Positions 17,445 through 27,170 of a stretch of 57,986 nt of DNA are shown piece after piece. The notes under the pieces were generated by a model. It searched no databases. It worked only from the letters and a program-made list of their open reading frames with translations, and had not been told where the DNA came from. Source of the stretch: Enterococcus lactis (lineage in GTDB: Bacteria > Bacillota > Bacilli > Lactobacillales > Enterococcaceae); the NCBI RefSeq assembly GCF_015751045.1, contig NZ_BNJW01000021.1:1-57986 (forward strand), read 5' to 3'. Within the stretch, counting starts at the first letter, position 1; every line of letters starts with the position of its first letter. Position numbers and translations under genes: made by a program.

Positions 17445-17596
17445 GTAAACACTCCCAATTTGTCAAGATAATGCAATTATATACCAAAATAGTGTGAAGC
17501 AAAATATAAGTTTATGTAATATGATAGCATTGTTAATAAATGATAACGCTTTATTAAGGAAGTGTTAATCAACAATAAAGTAAAAGAGGTGGAGAA
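17445..17596. promoter_or_regulatory. Divergent AraC/rhaB control region
   Basis: A/T-rich region with near-repeats TTGTTAATAAATGATAACG (about 17531) and GTGTTAATCAACAATAAAG (about 17564), candidates for a direct-repeat AraC-type activator site. TGATAACGCTTTAT within it is a poor cre match (three mismatches) and is not claimed as one. No -35/-10 pair is convincing, as expected for an activator-dependent promoter. Confidence 0.4.
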
Positions 17597-19057
17597 ATGA
17601 ATCCGACATTTGTTGCCATCGATATCGGTGCGTCAAGCGGACGACTAATGAAAAGTACGAGAAATGATGAAGGTTCTTTAGTCTTGGAAGAAGTACACCG
17701 ATTCAAGAACGGCTTTCGGAAAAAAGACGGTCATGACCGCTGGAAGATCGATTATCTTATCGAAGAGATTTTGATTGGATTTGAAAAATTAAAGAAAACA
17801 GGGATCGATCGCTGTTTTGCAGGGATCGATACATGGGCAGTCGATTACTGTTTGATTGACAAACAAGGGGAACGGCTGAATGATCCGATCGCTTATCGGG
17901 ACGATCGTACCGATGAAGCAGTAAAACAGTTTTCTGAAAGCTATTCTCTAGATAAGTTGTATGAGCAAACAGGGATTCAGATCCAGCCTTTCAATACCTT
18001 ATTCCAATTGTTTGTCGAAGAAAAAGACCATTTGGCAAAAGCACATAAATTGTTATTGATTCCTGATTATTTAGGCTACGTCTTTACTGGCAATATGGTG
18101 ACGGAAAAAACCAATGCGTCTACTATGCAGCTGCTGAATGCAGGGACAAAAGAGTGGGAAACAGAACTTCTTGAAAAAGTTGGTGTTTCGAAGGGATTAT
18201 TTCCTCCATTGACAGAGCCGGGAACGATACTGGGAGATTTGCAAAAAGAAAAATTCTCAAAATATGATTTGCCAGATGTGACCTTTATCACAGTAGCAAG
18301 TCATGATACGGCGTCAGCTGTATTAGGCACACCAGGGCAAGGAGAACAGTGGGGCTATATCAGCAGTGGGACATGGTCGCTTTTAGGGATGGAAACAAAG
18401 ATCGCCAATGTTTCTCGCGCCGCTTTTTCTGAGAATTACACGAATGAATGGGGCGCTCATAATACGGTGCGTTTCTTGAAAAATATCATGGGGATGTGGT
18501 TGATCCAGGAAGTTGCTCGAATGCAGGAGTACGAATACAGTTACGCGGAATTGGCAGAACTTGCTGCAAAAGAAAAGCCGCTGCAACAAGTGATGGAAAT
18601 CAATGACCCTCGATTTTTGAATCCTAAAAATATGATAGAAGAGATTCAGCAATACTGTTTTGAAACAGAGCAGCCAGTCCCTGTTTCACCGGGAGCTCTC
18701 GCTCGTTGTGTGTATGATAATCTTGCTCTTTGTTACGCACAAGAGCTGATCAAAGTAGAACACTTGACTGGAACGAAATTGGAAAAACTGCACATCGTAG
18801 GGGGCGGATCGAATAATCGCTTACTGAATCAATTGACAGCAGATTATGCCGGAATCATTGTAGAAGCAGGTCCTAGTGAAGCCACAGCAATCGGGAATGT
18901 AGCCATGCAAATGCTCAGTACAGGTCAGTTTTCGAATATAGAACAAGCAAGAAATGTAATCAAACAGTCGTTTCCATGTGAAACTTTTTACCCAGATGAA
19001 AATAAGCAAAACACGATGGAATGGTACGTGAATAAAATCAAAGGAGTAATCGTATGA
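17597..19057 (+). CDS. rhaB: Rhamnulokinase
   Basis: Phosphorylates L-rhamnulose with ATP to rhamnulose 1-phosphate. The 486-residue FGGY-family kinase shows the N-terminal phosphate-binding [14 protein letters not shown], substrate-region [13 protein letters not shown] and [30 protein letters not shown], and the C-terminal ATP-site [26 protein letters not shown] precedes the ATG. It opens the rhaB-rhaA-rhaD-rhaM run; its stop overlaps the rhaA start by 4 bases (ATGA). Confidence 0.96.
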   Translation: MNPTFVAIDIGASSGRLMKSTRNDEGSLVLEEVHRFKNGFRKKDGHDRWKIDYLIEEILIGFEKLKKTGIDRCFAGIDTWAVDYCLIDKQGERLNDPIAYRDDRTDEAVKQFSESYSLDKLYEQTGIQIQPFNTLFQLFVEEKDHLAKAHKLLLIPDYLGYVFTGNMVTEKTNASTMQLLNAGTKEWETELLEKVGVSKGLFPPLTEPGTILGDLQKEKFSKYDLPDVTFITVASHDTASAVLGTPGQGEQWGYISSGTWSLLGMETKIANVSRAAFSENYTNEWGAHNTVRFLKNIMGMWLIQEVARMQEYEYSYAELAELAAKEKPLQQVMEINDPRFLNPKNMIEEIQQYCFETEQPVPVSPGALARCVYDNLALCYAQELIKVEHLTGTKLEKLHIVGGGSNNRLLNQLTADYAGIIVEAGPSEATAIGNVAMQMLSTGQFSNIEQARNVIKQSFPCETFYPDENKQNTMEWYVNKIKGVIV

Positions 19058-20310
19058 ACACGATTGAAAGAAATTACGAACAAGCAAAAGAAAGATATGC
19101 AACTATCGGTGTAGATACAGATGCTGTACTAGAAAAGATGCAAGACATCAAAATTTCTATGCATTGCTGGCAAGGAGACGATGTCAAAGGTTTCTTGACA
19201 CCGGATGGCGAATTGACTGGTGGAATCATGGCAACAGGAAATTTCCCAGGAGCTGCACGGACACCCGAAGAGCTTAGACAAGATTTGGAGAAGGCATATT
19301 CTTTGATACCGGGCAAACATAAGTTGAATCTTCATGCTATCTATTTGGACACAGAAGAAGCGGTCGATCTCAATGAGATTGAGCCGAAGCATTTTGAGAA
19401 ATGGGTAGAGTGGGCAAAAAAAGAAGAGATCGGTCTTGATTTCAATCCGACTTTCTTTTCGCATCCAATGATGAAAGACGGCTTTACATTAGCTCACCCA
19501 GATAAAGAAGTTCGTGAATACTGGATCGAACACGGGAAAAGAAGCCGCAAAATCGCAGAATACTTTGGAAAAGAAACTGGACAAACATGTATCAATAACT
19601 TTTGGGTACCTGATGGGATGAAAGACAATCCAATCGACCGTTTTACCCCACGGAAACGTTTGATGGAATCGCTTGATGAAATTTTTACAGAAGAGCTAGA
19701 TGAAGGGTATGTACAAGATGCAGTAGAAAGCAAACTATTTGGTTTAGGCGCTGAAGCTTATACAGTCGGTTCCCATGAATTTTATATGGGTTACGGGTTG
19801 ACTCGTGACAAACTTGTTTGTCTAGATGCTGGACATTTTCATCCAACAGAAGTGATTTCCAATAAATTGTCTTCCTTAGCTTTATTCAGCAAAGGAATCA
19901 TGTTGCACGTTTCTCGTCCAGTTCGTTGGGATTCAGATCATGTCGTTTTGATGGATGATGAATTGCAGGAAATTGCTAAAGAATTAGTCCGTAACGAATT
20001 ACTGGAAAAAACGAATATCGGTCTGGATTTCTTTGATGCAACGATCAATCGTATCGCTGCTTGGGTCATTGGTACGAGAAATACACAAAAAGCATTAATG
20101 AAAGCTATGCTGGAACCAGTTAAGCGATTGAAAGAAATGGAGCTGGCTTTTGACTTTACTTCAAGAATGGCTTACACGGAAGAATTGAAAGATTTCCCGT
20201 ATGCCGATGTATGGAATTATTTCTGTTACAAAAATCAAGTTCCAGTTGGTTTGGATTGGCTAGAAGAAGTCCAAGAATATCAAAAAGACGTGTTGGGATT
20301 AAGAAAATAG
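19054..20310 (+). CDS. rhaA: L-rhamnose isomerase
   Basis: Interconverts L-rhamnose and L-rhamnulose with a divalent metal. The 418-residue product is the normal length. Family signatures include [12 protein letters not shown] near the N-terminus, [21 protein letters not shown] with metal and substrate ligands, [23 protein letters not shown] and [14 protein letters not shown]. Translationally coupled to rhaB through an ATGA overlap. Confidence 0.97.
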   Translation: MNTIERNYEQAKERYATIGVDTDAVLEKMQDIKISMHCWQGDDVKGFLTPDGELTGGIMATGNFPGAARTPEELRQDLEKAYSLIPGKHKLNLHAIYLDTEEAVDLNEIEPKHFEKWVEWAKKEEIGLDFNPTFFSHPMMKDGFTLAHPDKEVREYWIEHGKRSRKIAEYFGKETGQTCINNFWVPDGMKDNPIDRFTPRKRLMESLDEIFTEELDEGYVQDAVESKLFGLGAEAYTVGSHEFYMGYGLTRDKLVCLDAGHFHPTEVISNKLSSLALFSKGIMLHVSRPVRWDSDHVVLMDDELQEIAKELVRNELLEKTNIGLDFFDATINRIAAWVIGTRNTQKALMKAMLEPVKRLKEMELAFDFTSRMAYTEELKDFPYADVWNYFCYKNQVPVGLDWLEEVQEYQKDVLGLRK

Positions 20311-20323
20311 GAGTGTGGCTATA

Positions 20324-21169
20324 TTGAAAAAAATAGATATTTTACAAGCGCCTTATGTGAAAGAAATGATTGAAACGACATCGAATCTTTATCGCTTGGG
20401 ATGGGATGAACGAAATGGCGGGAATATTTCTTATTTACTCAAAGAGGAAGAGATCACACCGTTCTTGGATCCTGAAAAAGTGACCCGCCGCATCTCGATG
20501 ATTTTTGATGCCAGCCGTTTAGCAGGATGCTATTTTATTGTAACTGGTTCAGGAAGATATTTTAAAAATGTAGCGAGCGAACCTGCCGAAAACCTTGGAA
20601 TCGTTCGAGTTGCCGAGGATGGCAAAACATTAGAGCTTTTGTGGGGGTTAGAAAATGACTGCCTTCCTACAAGCGAGTTGCCAAGTCATTTTATGAGTCA
20701 TATCGCCCGTTTAGAAGTAGACCCAGATAATCGGATCGTTATGCATTGCCATGCTAGCCATTTATTAGCGATGAGCTTTACGCATGAATTAGACGAACGT
20801 TCCTTTAGTCGTACGCTGTGGCAAATGTGCACGGAATGCTTAGTTGTTTTTCCAGAAGGGATTTCCATCATTCCGTGGATGGTTCCAGGAACAAATGAGA
20901 TTGGGGAAGCAACAGCTGAAAAAATGAAAGAAACTCGATTGGTTTTATGGCCGCAACATGGAATCTACGGATCAGGAAAAGACATGGATGAAGTCTTTGG
21001 TTTGATCGAGACAGCAGAAAAGGCAGCAGAAGTCTATACGTACGTCAAAGCGCAAGGACCAATCTTGCAAACAATCACAGATGAGAATTTGTGGCGCTTA
21101 GCAGATGCGTTTGGTGTTACTCCGAAAGCAGGTTATTTGGAGGAAGTTCATACGAAAGCAGGTGTCTGA
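20324..21169 (+). CDS. rhaD: Rhamnulose-1-phosphate aldolase
   Basis: A zinc class II aldolase splitting rhamnulose 1-phosphate into DHAP and L-lactaldehyde. Expected motifs are present: LGWDERNGGNISY, the phosphate-site TGSGRYFKN, the catalytic Glu region LPTSELPSHF, zinc ligands in MHCHASHLLA and the later WPQHGIYGSG. I take the TTG at 20324 as the start (281 codons): AGGAG (20309-20313) is 10 bases away, whereas the in-frame GTG at 20315 is only one base after it. The C-terminal region overlaps no gene; rhaM begins 1 base after the stop. Confidence 0.93.
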   Translation: MKKIDILQAPYVKEMIETTSNLYRLGWDERNGGNISYLLKEEEITPFLDPEKVTRRISMIFDASRLAGCYFIVTGSGRYFKNVASEPAENLGIVRVAEDGKTLELLWGLENDCLPTSELPSHFMSHIARLEVDPDNRIVMHCHASHLLAMSFTHELDERSFSRTLWQMCTECLVVFPEGISIIPWMVPGTNEIGEATAEKMKETRLVLWPQHGIYGSGKDMDEVFGLIETAEKAAEVYTYVKAQGPILQTITDENLWRLADAFGVTPKAGYLEEVHTKAGV

Positions 21170-21170
21170 C

Positions 21171-21482
21171 ATGGTGAAAAAAGCCTTTTGCATGAAAGTT
21201 TACCCAGAAAAACAAGAAGAATACAAAAAAAGACATGATGAACTTTGGCCAGAGATGCGCACAGCGCTTCGTGAACATGGGGTCATCGACTATTCAATCT
21301 ATCTTGATCCGAGTACAAGTTTATTATTTGGTTACTTAGTGGTCGAGGATGAAGAGATATGGGGGAAAATGGCAAATACACCGATCAATCAAAAATGGTG
21401 GAAATACATGGAAGATATCATGGAAACAAATCCAGATGCCTCTCCAGTCAGCCGTGAATTGACGCCAGTCTTTGAACTGTAG
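21171..21482 (+). CDS. rhaM: L-rhamnose mutarotase
   Basis: Catalyses alpha/beta anomer exchange of L-rhamnose, feeding the isomerase. The 103-residue protein has the family pattern: KAFCMKVYPEKQEEYKKRHDELWPEM, with the catalytic-type His, then DYSIYLDPSTSLLFGYL and MANTPINQKWWKYMEDIM. The ATG at 21171 lies one base after the rhaD stop; a longer frame from 21105 is not needed. Confidence 0.96.
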   Translation: MVKKAFCMKVYPEKQEEYKKRHDELWPEMRTALREHGVIDYSIYLDPSTSLLFGYLVVEDEEIWGKMANTPINQKWWKYMEDIMETNPDASPVSRELTPVFEL

Positions 21483-21485
21483 CAA

Positions 21486-21511
21486 CAAGCAACTGGGCAA
21501 CCGGTTGCTTG
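21486..21511 (+). terminator. Hairpin after rhaM (attenuator or processing site)
   Basis: CAAGCAAC (21486-21493) pairs with GTTGCTTG (21504-21511). The following tail is only partly T-rich, so it may tune rather than end transcription into the next gene, which has its own AGGAGG ribosome site. Confidence 0.5.
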
Positions 21512-21563
21512 AAGTTCTTTCATTTTTATTGTGAAAAATAATACAAATTAGGAGGAATAGAAA

Positions 21564-22715
21564 ATGAGTAATCGAATGATTTTAAATGAAACATCGTATT
21601 TTGGAAAAGGAGCGATTGAGTCAATCGTTCCCGAATTTCAGCAGCGAGGATTCAGCAAAGCAGCTGTCATTACTGATAAAGGATTGATCGAACATGGCAT
21701 AGCGACAAAAGTAACAGAGCTTTTGGATAATGCAGCAATCGATTATGTTTTATACGACGGGATCGTACCTAACCCAACAATCCAAAACGTAAAAGACGGA
21801 GTGGCTTTTGTTAAAGAGGCAGAGGCAGACTGTTTAATCGCAATCGGTGGAGGTTCGCCAATCGATACGGCAAAAGCCATTGGGATTATTTTGACGAATC
21901 CAGAGTTTTCAGATGTCATCAGCTTAGAAGGTGTTGCTGATACAAAAAATCCATGTTTACCTATCTTAGCTGTACCAACGACTTCTGGGACAGCAGCTGA
22001 GGTAACGATCAACTACGTTATCACAGATGAAGCAAATCACCGGAAATTCGTCTGTGTCGATCCACATGATATCCCAATCGTTGCGTTCATCGACAGTGAC
22101 ATGATGATGGGAATGCCAAAAAAATTGGCTGCGTCAACAGGGATGGATGCTATGACACATGCTATCGAAGGGTTGATCACAAAAGGCGCTTGGGAAATGA
22201 CTGATATGCTGCATTTGAAAGCAATTGAAATCATTGGTCATTCTTTGGAAGCTTCTGTAGAGGGTGATCAAAATGGACGAGAAAAAATGGCATTAGGACA
22301 ATATATTGCAGGAATGGGCTTCTCAAATGTAGGTTTAGGACTGGTACATGGGATGGCTCATCCGTTAAGTGCATGGTACAACATCCCACATGGTGTAGCG
22401 TGTGCAGCGCTCTTGCCAACGATCATGAAATATAACAAAGAATATACTGGAGAAAAATACCGTGAAATCGCTCTTGTACTAGGAATCAAAGGAGCAGCTG
22501 AAATGTCTTTAGAAGATGTAAGAGATGCAGCTTGCGGTGAGATTGATCGGTTAAGCAAAGCGGTTGGAATCCCAGCGACCATTTCTGAGTTAGGTGTAAA
22601 AGAAGCGGATATCCCAGCAATTGCAGAAGATGCTTTGCGAGATGTATGCACACCAGGAAATCCAAGAGAAACGACAGTAGAAGAAATCATTGCCTTATAT
22701 CAAAGCTTGATGTAA
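21564..22715 (+). CDS. fucO: Lactaldehyde reductase (iron-dependent alcohol dehydrogenase)
   Basis: Reduces L-lactaldehyde from the rhamnose aldolase to L-1,2-propanediol with NADH. The 383-residue group III alcohol dehydrogenase shows the N-terminal RMILNETSYFGKGAIESI, nucleotide motif AIGGGSPIDTAKAIG, PTTSGTAAEVT, and the iron ligands around MDAMTHAIEG and GLVHGMAHPLSAWYNIPHGV. The context at the end of the rha cluster supports lactaldehyde over other alcohols. Confidence 0.94.
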   Translation: MSNRMILNETSYFGKGAIESIVPEFQQRGFSKAAVITDKGLIEHGIATKVTELLDNAAIDYVLYDGIVPNPTIQNVKDGVAFVKEAEADCLIAIGGGSPIDTAKAIGIILTNPEFSDVISLEGVADTKNPCLPILAVPTTSGTAAEVTINYVITDEANHRKFVCVDPHDIPIVAFIDSDMMMGMPKKLAASTGMDAMTHAIEGLITKGAWEMTDMLHLKAIEIIGHSLEASVEGDQNGREKMALGQYIAGMGFSNVGLGLVHGMAHPLSAWYNIPHGVACAALLPTIMKYNKEYTGEKYREIALVLGIKGAAEMSLEDVRDAACGEIDRLSKAVGIPATISELGVKEADIPAIAEDALRDVCTPGNPRETTVEEIIALYQSLM

Positions 22716-22841
22716 AAACGAAGCGGATCTTTAACTTTGAGTTGCCTATAAAGAGAAATAGCAGTTTGTATTCGGTTATCTCTTTTAAATGGATGGTATT
22801 TCCGCTATAATTTTTCTTATAAAGAAATAGGAGAATATTAT

Positions 22842-23600
22842 ATGGAAAATAAAAAACCTTATGGAACTGTATTGATCAAAGCTTCTAAAATACTAGACTA
22901 TTTAGCGGAAAATCCAGACATCTCTTTGCAGACAATCGCAAAGGGTGTGGGAATGACTTCTTCTACAGTCTTGAAAATACTAGATACTTTACTGATGATC
23001 GGCTACGTAAATAAAAATTCAGAGAAAAATTATCGTTTAGGTGCAAAGCTTATTCGCTACGCGAATAAAAACATTGAACAAATCGATTTGGTAGAACTGA
23101 CTTTACCATTTTTAGAACAGTTGCAGCAAAAAATCGATGAGACTATCCACTTAGGGGTATTGGACAACAATGAAATCTTGTATGTGAACAAACTAGATCC
23201 AAAACATCAAACGATCCGTATGTCTTCAAAAATCGGAATCACCCGACCATTATACAATTCTGCGATGGGTAAAGCCGTATTAGCAGAATTCAGTGAAGAG
23301 CAGTACACTGATTATCTTGAAAAACATCCGTTGATCCCTTACACGGAGTACACGATTACCAATGCCTTGCGTTTGAAAAAGGAAATCCAAACGGTAAAAG
23401 AAACCCACGTTGCATTTGACGATGAAGAAATCGAACGTGATATTTTTTGTATAGGAGCCTCAATCGTGAAAAATGAACAAATCATTGGTGCATTTAGTGT
23501 AAGTATGCCGAAATATCGTTTAACAGATGAGACAAAAGAACAAATAATCAGTGCCCTCAAGCAAACAAAAAGCGAAATCGAGCAAAGAATTCAAAAATAA
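22842..23600 (+). CDS. kdgR: IclR family transcriptional regulator, KdgR-like
   Basis: A 252-residue regulator with an N-terminal winged helix (LQTIAKGVGMTSSTVLKILDTL) and a C-terminal IclR effector domain (TIHLGVLDNNEILYVNK, YNSAMGKAVLAEF, FDDEEIERDIFCIGASI). It lies directly before kdgA-kdgK-kduI-kduD, so control of that run by 2-keto-3-deoxygluconate or a related uronate is likely; this is inference from context. A TATAAT box about 30 bp upstream (near 22814) could be its promoter. Confidence 0.88.
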   Translation: MENKKPYGTVLIKASKILDYLAENPDISLQTIAKGVGMTSSTVLKILDTLLMIGYVNKNSEKNYRLGAKLIRYANKNIEQIDLVELTLPFLEQLQQKIDETIHLGVLDNNEILYVNKLDPKHQTIRMSSKIGITRPLYNSAMGKAVLAEFSEEQYTDYLEKHPLIPYTEYTITNALRLKKEIQTVKETHVAFDDEEIERDIFCIGASIVKNEQIIGAFSVSMPKYRLTDETKEQIISALKQTKSEIEQRIQK

Positions 23601-23603
23601 TGA

Positions 23604-23642
23604 AAAAAGCGTTCGCATTTTTTCTTTTCTGCCGTATAATAT
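23604..23642 (+). promoter_or_regulatory. kdgA promoter with overlapping palindrome
   Basis: TTCGCA, a 17-bp spacer and TATAAT (about 23613-23641) form a good promoter just after the IclR stop. The -35 box lies in the imperfect palindrome GAAAAAAGCG-TT-CGC(A)TTTTTTC, which could be the operator of the IclR regulator, its weak terminator, or both. Downstream, ATTTCC and GGAAAT (around 23651 and 23683) form a second inverted pair. Confidence 0.5.
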
Positions 23643-23699
23643 GGGCATAGATTTCCAAGTTATAAAATAAAATTTCTAAATAGGAAATAGGTGGAGAAG

Positions 23700-24344
23700 A
23701 TGAAAAAAATTGATATTTTATCTCGATTGAAAAACGCCGGAGTGATTGCGGTGGTACGCGGAAAAAGTAAAGAAGAAGCTTTGAATGCTTGCCACGCAAT
23801 CATCAAAGGTGGTCTAACTGGTATTGAGTTGACTTTTACAGTCCCTCAAGCGGATCAAGTAATCAAAGAACTTTTGTCATTTTACAAAGATCAACCAGAA
23901 ATAGTGATTGGCGCAGGTACAGTATTAGACGCTGTCACAGCTCGCTTGGCTATCTTAGCTGGCGCAGAGTATATTGTTAGCCCTTCCTTTGATCAAGAAA
24001 CGGCAGAGATGTGCAATCTGTATCAAATTCCTTACTTACCAGGATGTATGACGATTACCGAGATCAAAACAGCGCTGAAAAGCGGGGTAGATATCGTCAA
24101 ACTATTTCCTGGAAGCGCTTATGGACCAAGTATCATTTCTGCCTTCAAGGCACCGATGCCTCAAGTCAATATCATGCCAACTGGTGGTGTGAGTCTGGAC
24201 AATATAAAAGAGTGGTTCGATGCTGGTGTCGTAACAGTCGGAGTAGGTGGGAACCTTTTAGCACCTGCAGCTACAGGAGATTTTGACAAAGTAACGGAAG
24301 TCGCGCAACAGTATGCAGCAAAAATGAAAGAAATCATGAGGTAA
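23700..24344 (+). CDS. kdgA: 2-dehydro-3-deoxyphosphogluconate (KDPG) aldolase
   Basis: A class I aldolase splitting KDPG into pyruvate and glyceraldehyde 3-phosphate. The 214-residue TIM barrel has the active-site Glu region GIELTFTVPQ, GAGTVLDAVTA, SPSFDQETAE, and the Schiff-base lysine in DIVKLFPGSAYGP, then MPTGGVSLDN for phosphate binding. The ATG at 23700 is chosen over the GTG at 23691, which overlaps AGGTGG. Six bases separate it from kdgK. Confidence 0.95.
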   Translation: MKKIDILSRLKNAGVIAVVRGKSKEEALNACHAIIKGGLTGIELTFTVPQADQVIKELLSFYKDQPEIVIGAGTVLDAVTARLAILAGAEYIVSPSFDQETAEMCNLYQIPYLPGCMTITEIKTALKSGVDIVKLFPGSAYGPSIISAFKAPMPQVNIMPTGGVSLDNIKEWFDAGVVTVGVGGNLLAPAATGDFDKVTEVAQQYAAKMKEIMR

Positions 24345-24350
24345 CTGCTT

Positions 24351-25358
24351 ATGGGAAAAGTAGTGACACTCGGAGAAATCATGTTGCGATTGTCCACAGA
24401 ACAGGGAACCCGCATCGATTCAAGTGAACGATTCGCAGCCCATTATGGCGGAGGGGAAGCAAACGTAGCAATTTCTTTAGCTAATTACGGACATGACGCG
24501 GTTTTTGCTACCAAAGTACCTGATAACGCATTGGGAAAAGCAGTCAAAAAGCACTTGCAATGTTATGGAGTAGATACGAAACAGGTATTATCTGGTGGAC
24601 CAAGACTAGGTACTTATTATATGGAAACTGGTAGTGGCGAACGCGCCGCCTCAGTGATCTATGATCGTGCCGGATCAAGCTTTGCTGAAATGGATCATTT
24701 GGAATGGTCGTTAGAGGAGTTATTCCAAGGAATAGATATATTTCATGTTTCAGGAATCACCCCAGCTTTGTCTAAAAAATGGCAAAAAATGACGAAACAA
24801 GTGATAGAAGCTGCAAAAAAAGCCGGCTGCCTGATCAGCTTCGATATCAACTATCGCGGGAAATTATGGACACAGCAAGAAGCCAGCGAAGTAATCCATC
24901 AGCTTTTACCTTTAGTAGATATCTGTTCAGCTGGAAAAATGGATGCTCTTTATTTGTTAGGTATCGAGAAAGCGCCAGAAGCAGAAGAACAACCTCTAAT
25001 TTATTATTATCAAAAAATGCAGGAAAAGTTCCCGAATATCCAGGTGTTTTATTCGACCAAACGTACCGTTCATTCAGCAAGTGAAAATGAATTGAAGGGG
25101 ACATTGTGGATGAACCGTGAATATGTGGAATCCCAAGTCCATAGAATCACCCCGATCGTGGATCGAGTAGGTGGCGGAGATGCTTTTGCAGGTGGCGTGC
25201 TCCATGGGATTTTATCCAATATGCCCCCGCAAGAAATCATTGATTTTGCTACGGCAGCTTCTGCCTTGAAGCATACGATCCACGGGGACTGCAACCAATT
25301 CAGTCAAGAAGAAGTCGCACAATTTTTAGCATGCGGCTCTGGAAAAATCATTCGATAG
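24351..25358 (+). CDS. kdgK: 2-keto-3-deoxygluconate kinase (PfkB family)
   Basis: Phosphorylates KDG to KDPG with ATP. The 335-residue protein has PfkB signatures: HYGGGEANVAISLANYGHDA near the N-terminus and the anion hole with catalytic Asp in VDRVGGGDAFAGGVLHG. ISFDINYRGKLWT is typical of sugar kinases of this group. Placement between kdgA and kduI makes KDG the likely substrate. Confidence 0.93.
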   Translation: MGKVVTLGEIMLRLSTEQGTRIDSSERFAAHYGGGEANVAISLANYGHDAVFATKVPDNALGKAVKKHLQCYGVDTKQVLSGGPRLGTYYMETGSGERAASVIYDRAGSSFAEMDHLEWSLEELFQGIDIFHVSGITPALSKKWQKMTKQVIEAAKKAGCLISFDINYRGKLWTQQEASEVIHQLLPLVDICSAGKMDALYLLGIEKAPEAEEQPLIYYYQKMQEKFPNIQVFYSTKRTVHSASENELKGTLWMNREYVESQVHRITPIVDRVGGGDAFAGGVLHGILSNMPPQEIIDFATAASALKHTIHGDCNQFSQEEVAQFLACGSGKIIR

Positions 25359-25373
25359 AAGGAGTAGAAGAAA

Positions 25374-26216
25374 ATGCAAGAAATGGAAACACGTTATACA
25401 CACAGTCCAGAAGATATCCGTCATTATTCAACGGAACAATTGAGAAAAGAGTTTTTAGTAGAAAAGGTATTTGAACCAGGAAAAATCAGTTTGACTTATA
25501 CACACAACGATCGAATGATCTTTGGTGGCGTGACACCTACTGAAAAAGAATTAGAAATCACATTAGACAAAGAACTAGGTGTTGATTACTTCTTAGAACG
25601 TCGTGAACTAGGTGTGATCAATATCGGTGGACCAGGATTCATCGAGATCGATGGGCAAAAAGAAGAAATGAAAAAACAAGACGGCTATTATATCGGAAAA
25701 GAAACACGACATGTCGTATTTTCTTCTCAAGATGCTGAAAACCCAGCTAAATTCTATATTAGTTCTGTTCCAGCACATCATAAATATCCAAATGTAAAAA
25801 TCAGTATCGACCAAGTAAAACCAATGGAAACTGGTGAAGGTCTGACATTGAATGAACGTAAAATCTATCAATACATCCATCCAAATGTATGCGAAAGCTG
25901 TCAATTACAAATGGGTTATACGATTTTAGAACCAGGAAGTGCTTGGAATACGATGCCTTGTCATACACATGAACGTCGTATGGAAGCTTATGTCTACTTT
26001 GATTATGCCAATGAAGATACACGTGTGTTCCACATGATGGGCAAACCAGATGAAACAAAACATTTAGTCGTAGACAATGAACAAGCTATTATTTCACCAA
26101 GCTGGTCGATCCATTCAGGTGTAGGTACAAGCAATTACTCATTCATCTGGGCAATGTGCGGAGAAAACATCACCTATACAGACATGGATATGGTGCAAAT
26201 GGATCAATTAAAATAA
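25374..26216 (+). CDS. kduI: 5-dehydro-4-deoxy-D-glucuronate isomerase
   Basis: Converts 5-keto-4-deoxyuronate, formed spontaneously from unsaturated galacturonate, to 2,5-diketo-3-deoxygluconate. The 280-residue cupin protein has zinc ligands in NTMPCHTHERRMEAYVYF and the family-typical ERRELGVINIGGPG and SWSIHSGVGTSNYSFIWAM. A second in-frame ATG at 25383 is an alternative start. Directly followed by kduD, its partner. Confidence 0.96.
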   Translation: MQEMETRYTHSPEDIRHYSTEQLRKEFLVEKVFEPGKISLTYTHNDRMIFGGVTPTEKELEITLDKELGVDYFLERRELGVINIGGPGFIEIDGQKEEMKKQDGYYIGKETRHVVFSSQDAENPAKFYISSVPAHHKYPNVKISIDQVKPMETGEGLTLNERKIYQYIHPNVCESCQLQMGYTILEPGSAWNTMPCHTHERRMEAYVYFDYANEDTRVFHMMGKPDETKHLVVDNEQAIISPSWSIHSGVGTSNYSFIWAMCGENITYTDMDMVQMDQLK

Positions 26217-26232
26217 GCATAAGGGAGAGAAA

Positions 26233-27039
26233 ATGATGGAATTTAATATGGATATGTTTCGTTTAGATGGAAAAGTAGCATTAGTCACCGGTGCCGTCTA
26301 TGGTATTGGATTTGAGATTGCACGCTCTTTAGCTACAGCAGGAGCAAAAATCGTGTTTAATAACTTGAATCAAGAATCAGTTGATGAAGGTATAGCGCAT
26401 TATAAAGAAGCGGGCATCGATGCAAAAGGTTATGTCTGCGATGTAACTGATGAAGAAGCGGTTCAAGCAATGGTTCAGCAAATCAAAGAAGATGTAGGTT
26501 CAGTTGATATTCTAGTCAATAATGCAGGGATCATCAAACGGACACCGATGATTGAAATGGATGCGGCTGACTTCCGTCAAGTGATCGACGTGGATTTAAA
26601 TGCTCCATTTATCGTTTCAAAAGCAGTTATTCCAGATATGATCGAAAAAGGCGGCGGTAAAATCATCAATATCTGTTCTATGATGAGTGAATTAGGACGC
26701 GAAACGGTCAGTGCTTATGCTGCGGCAAAAGGCGGATTAAAAATGCTGACGAAAAACATCGCTTCTGAATACGGTCAATACAATATCCAATGTAATGGAA
26801 TTGGACCAGGTTATATTGCTACACCGCAAACTGCTCCATTACGCGAAACACAAGAAAACGGTGAACGTCATCCATTCGACCAATTTATCGTTGGACGTAC
26901 GCCAGCAGCACGTTGGGGCGAGCCAATCGATTTGGCTGGGCCATCTGTCTTCTTGGCTTCTAGCGCATCGGATTTCGTTAACGGCCATGTCTTGTATGTA
27001 GACGGCGGCATACTTGCCTATATCGGAAAACAACCTTAA
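26233..27039 (+). CDS. kduD: 2-deoxy-D-gluconate 3-dehydrogenase / KduD (SDR family)
   Basis: Reduces 2,5-diketo-3-deoxygluconate to KDG with NAD(P)H. The 268-residue short-chain dehydrogenase has the cofactor motif VTGAVYGIGFEIA, NNAG, the Ser-Tyr-Lys catalytic set (Ser in NICSMMSE, YAAAKGG) and GPGYIATPQTAPL. Two tandem ATGs (26233, 26236) follow GGGAGAG. Last gene of the uronate run. Confidence 0.94.
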   Translation: MMEFNMDMFRLDGKVALVTGAVYGIGFEIARSLATAGAKIVFNNLNQESVDEGIAHYKEAGIDAKGYVCDVTDEEAVQAMVQQIKEDVGSVDILVNNAGIIKRTPMIEMDAADFRQVIDVDLNAPFIVSKAVIPDMIEKGGGKIINICSMMSELGRETVSAYAAAKGGLKMLTKNIASEYGQYNIQCNGIGPGYIATPQTAPLRETQENGERHPFDQFIVGRTPAARWGEPIDLAGPSVFLASSASDFVNGHVLYVDGGILAYIGKQP

Positions 27040-27132
27040 ACGAGGTTTAGTACACTGTTTAGTGGAGAGGTTATGAAATCAGCAGCTTGAACGAATACCG
27101 AAGGACAGCTGATCAAACATCATTTATTTGAA

Positions 27133-27170
27133 AAAAAGGAGTATGACGTAAATCAGTCATACTCCTTTTT
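27133..27170. terminator. Bidirectional terminator shared by kduD and fni
   Basis: AAAAAGGAGTATGAC (27133-27147) pairs with GTCATACTCCTTTTT (27156-27170): a 15-bp stem with an 8-base loop. The fni stop codon (27157-27159, minus strand) and its last codons lie inside the right arm, so the end of fni is also the terminator. Confidence 0.9.

Noticed and set aside
17538-17555. cre site before rhaB
   Set aside because: TGATAACGCTTTAT has three mismatches to the consensus.
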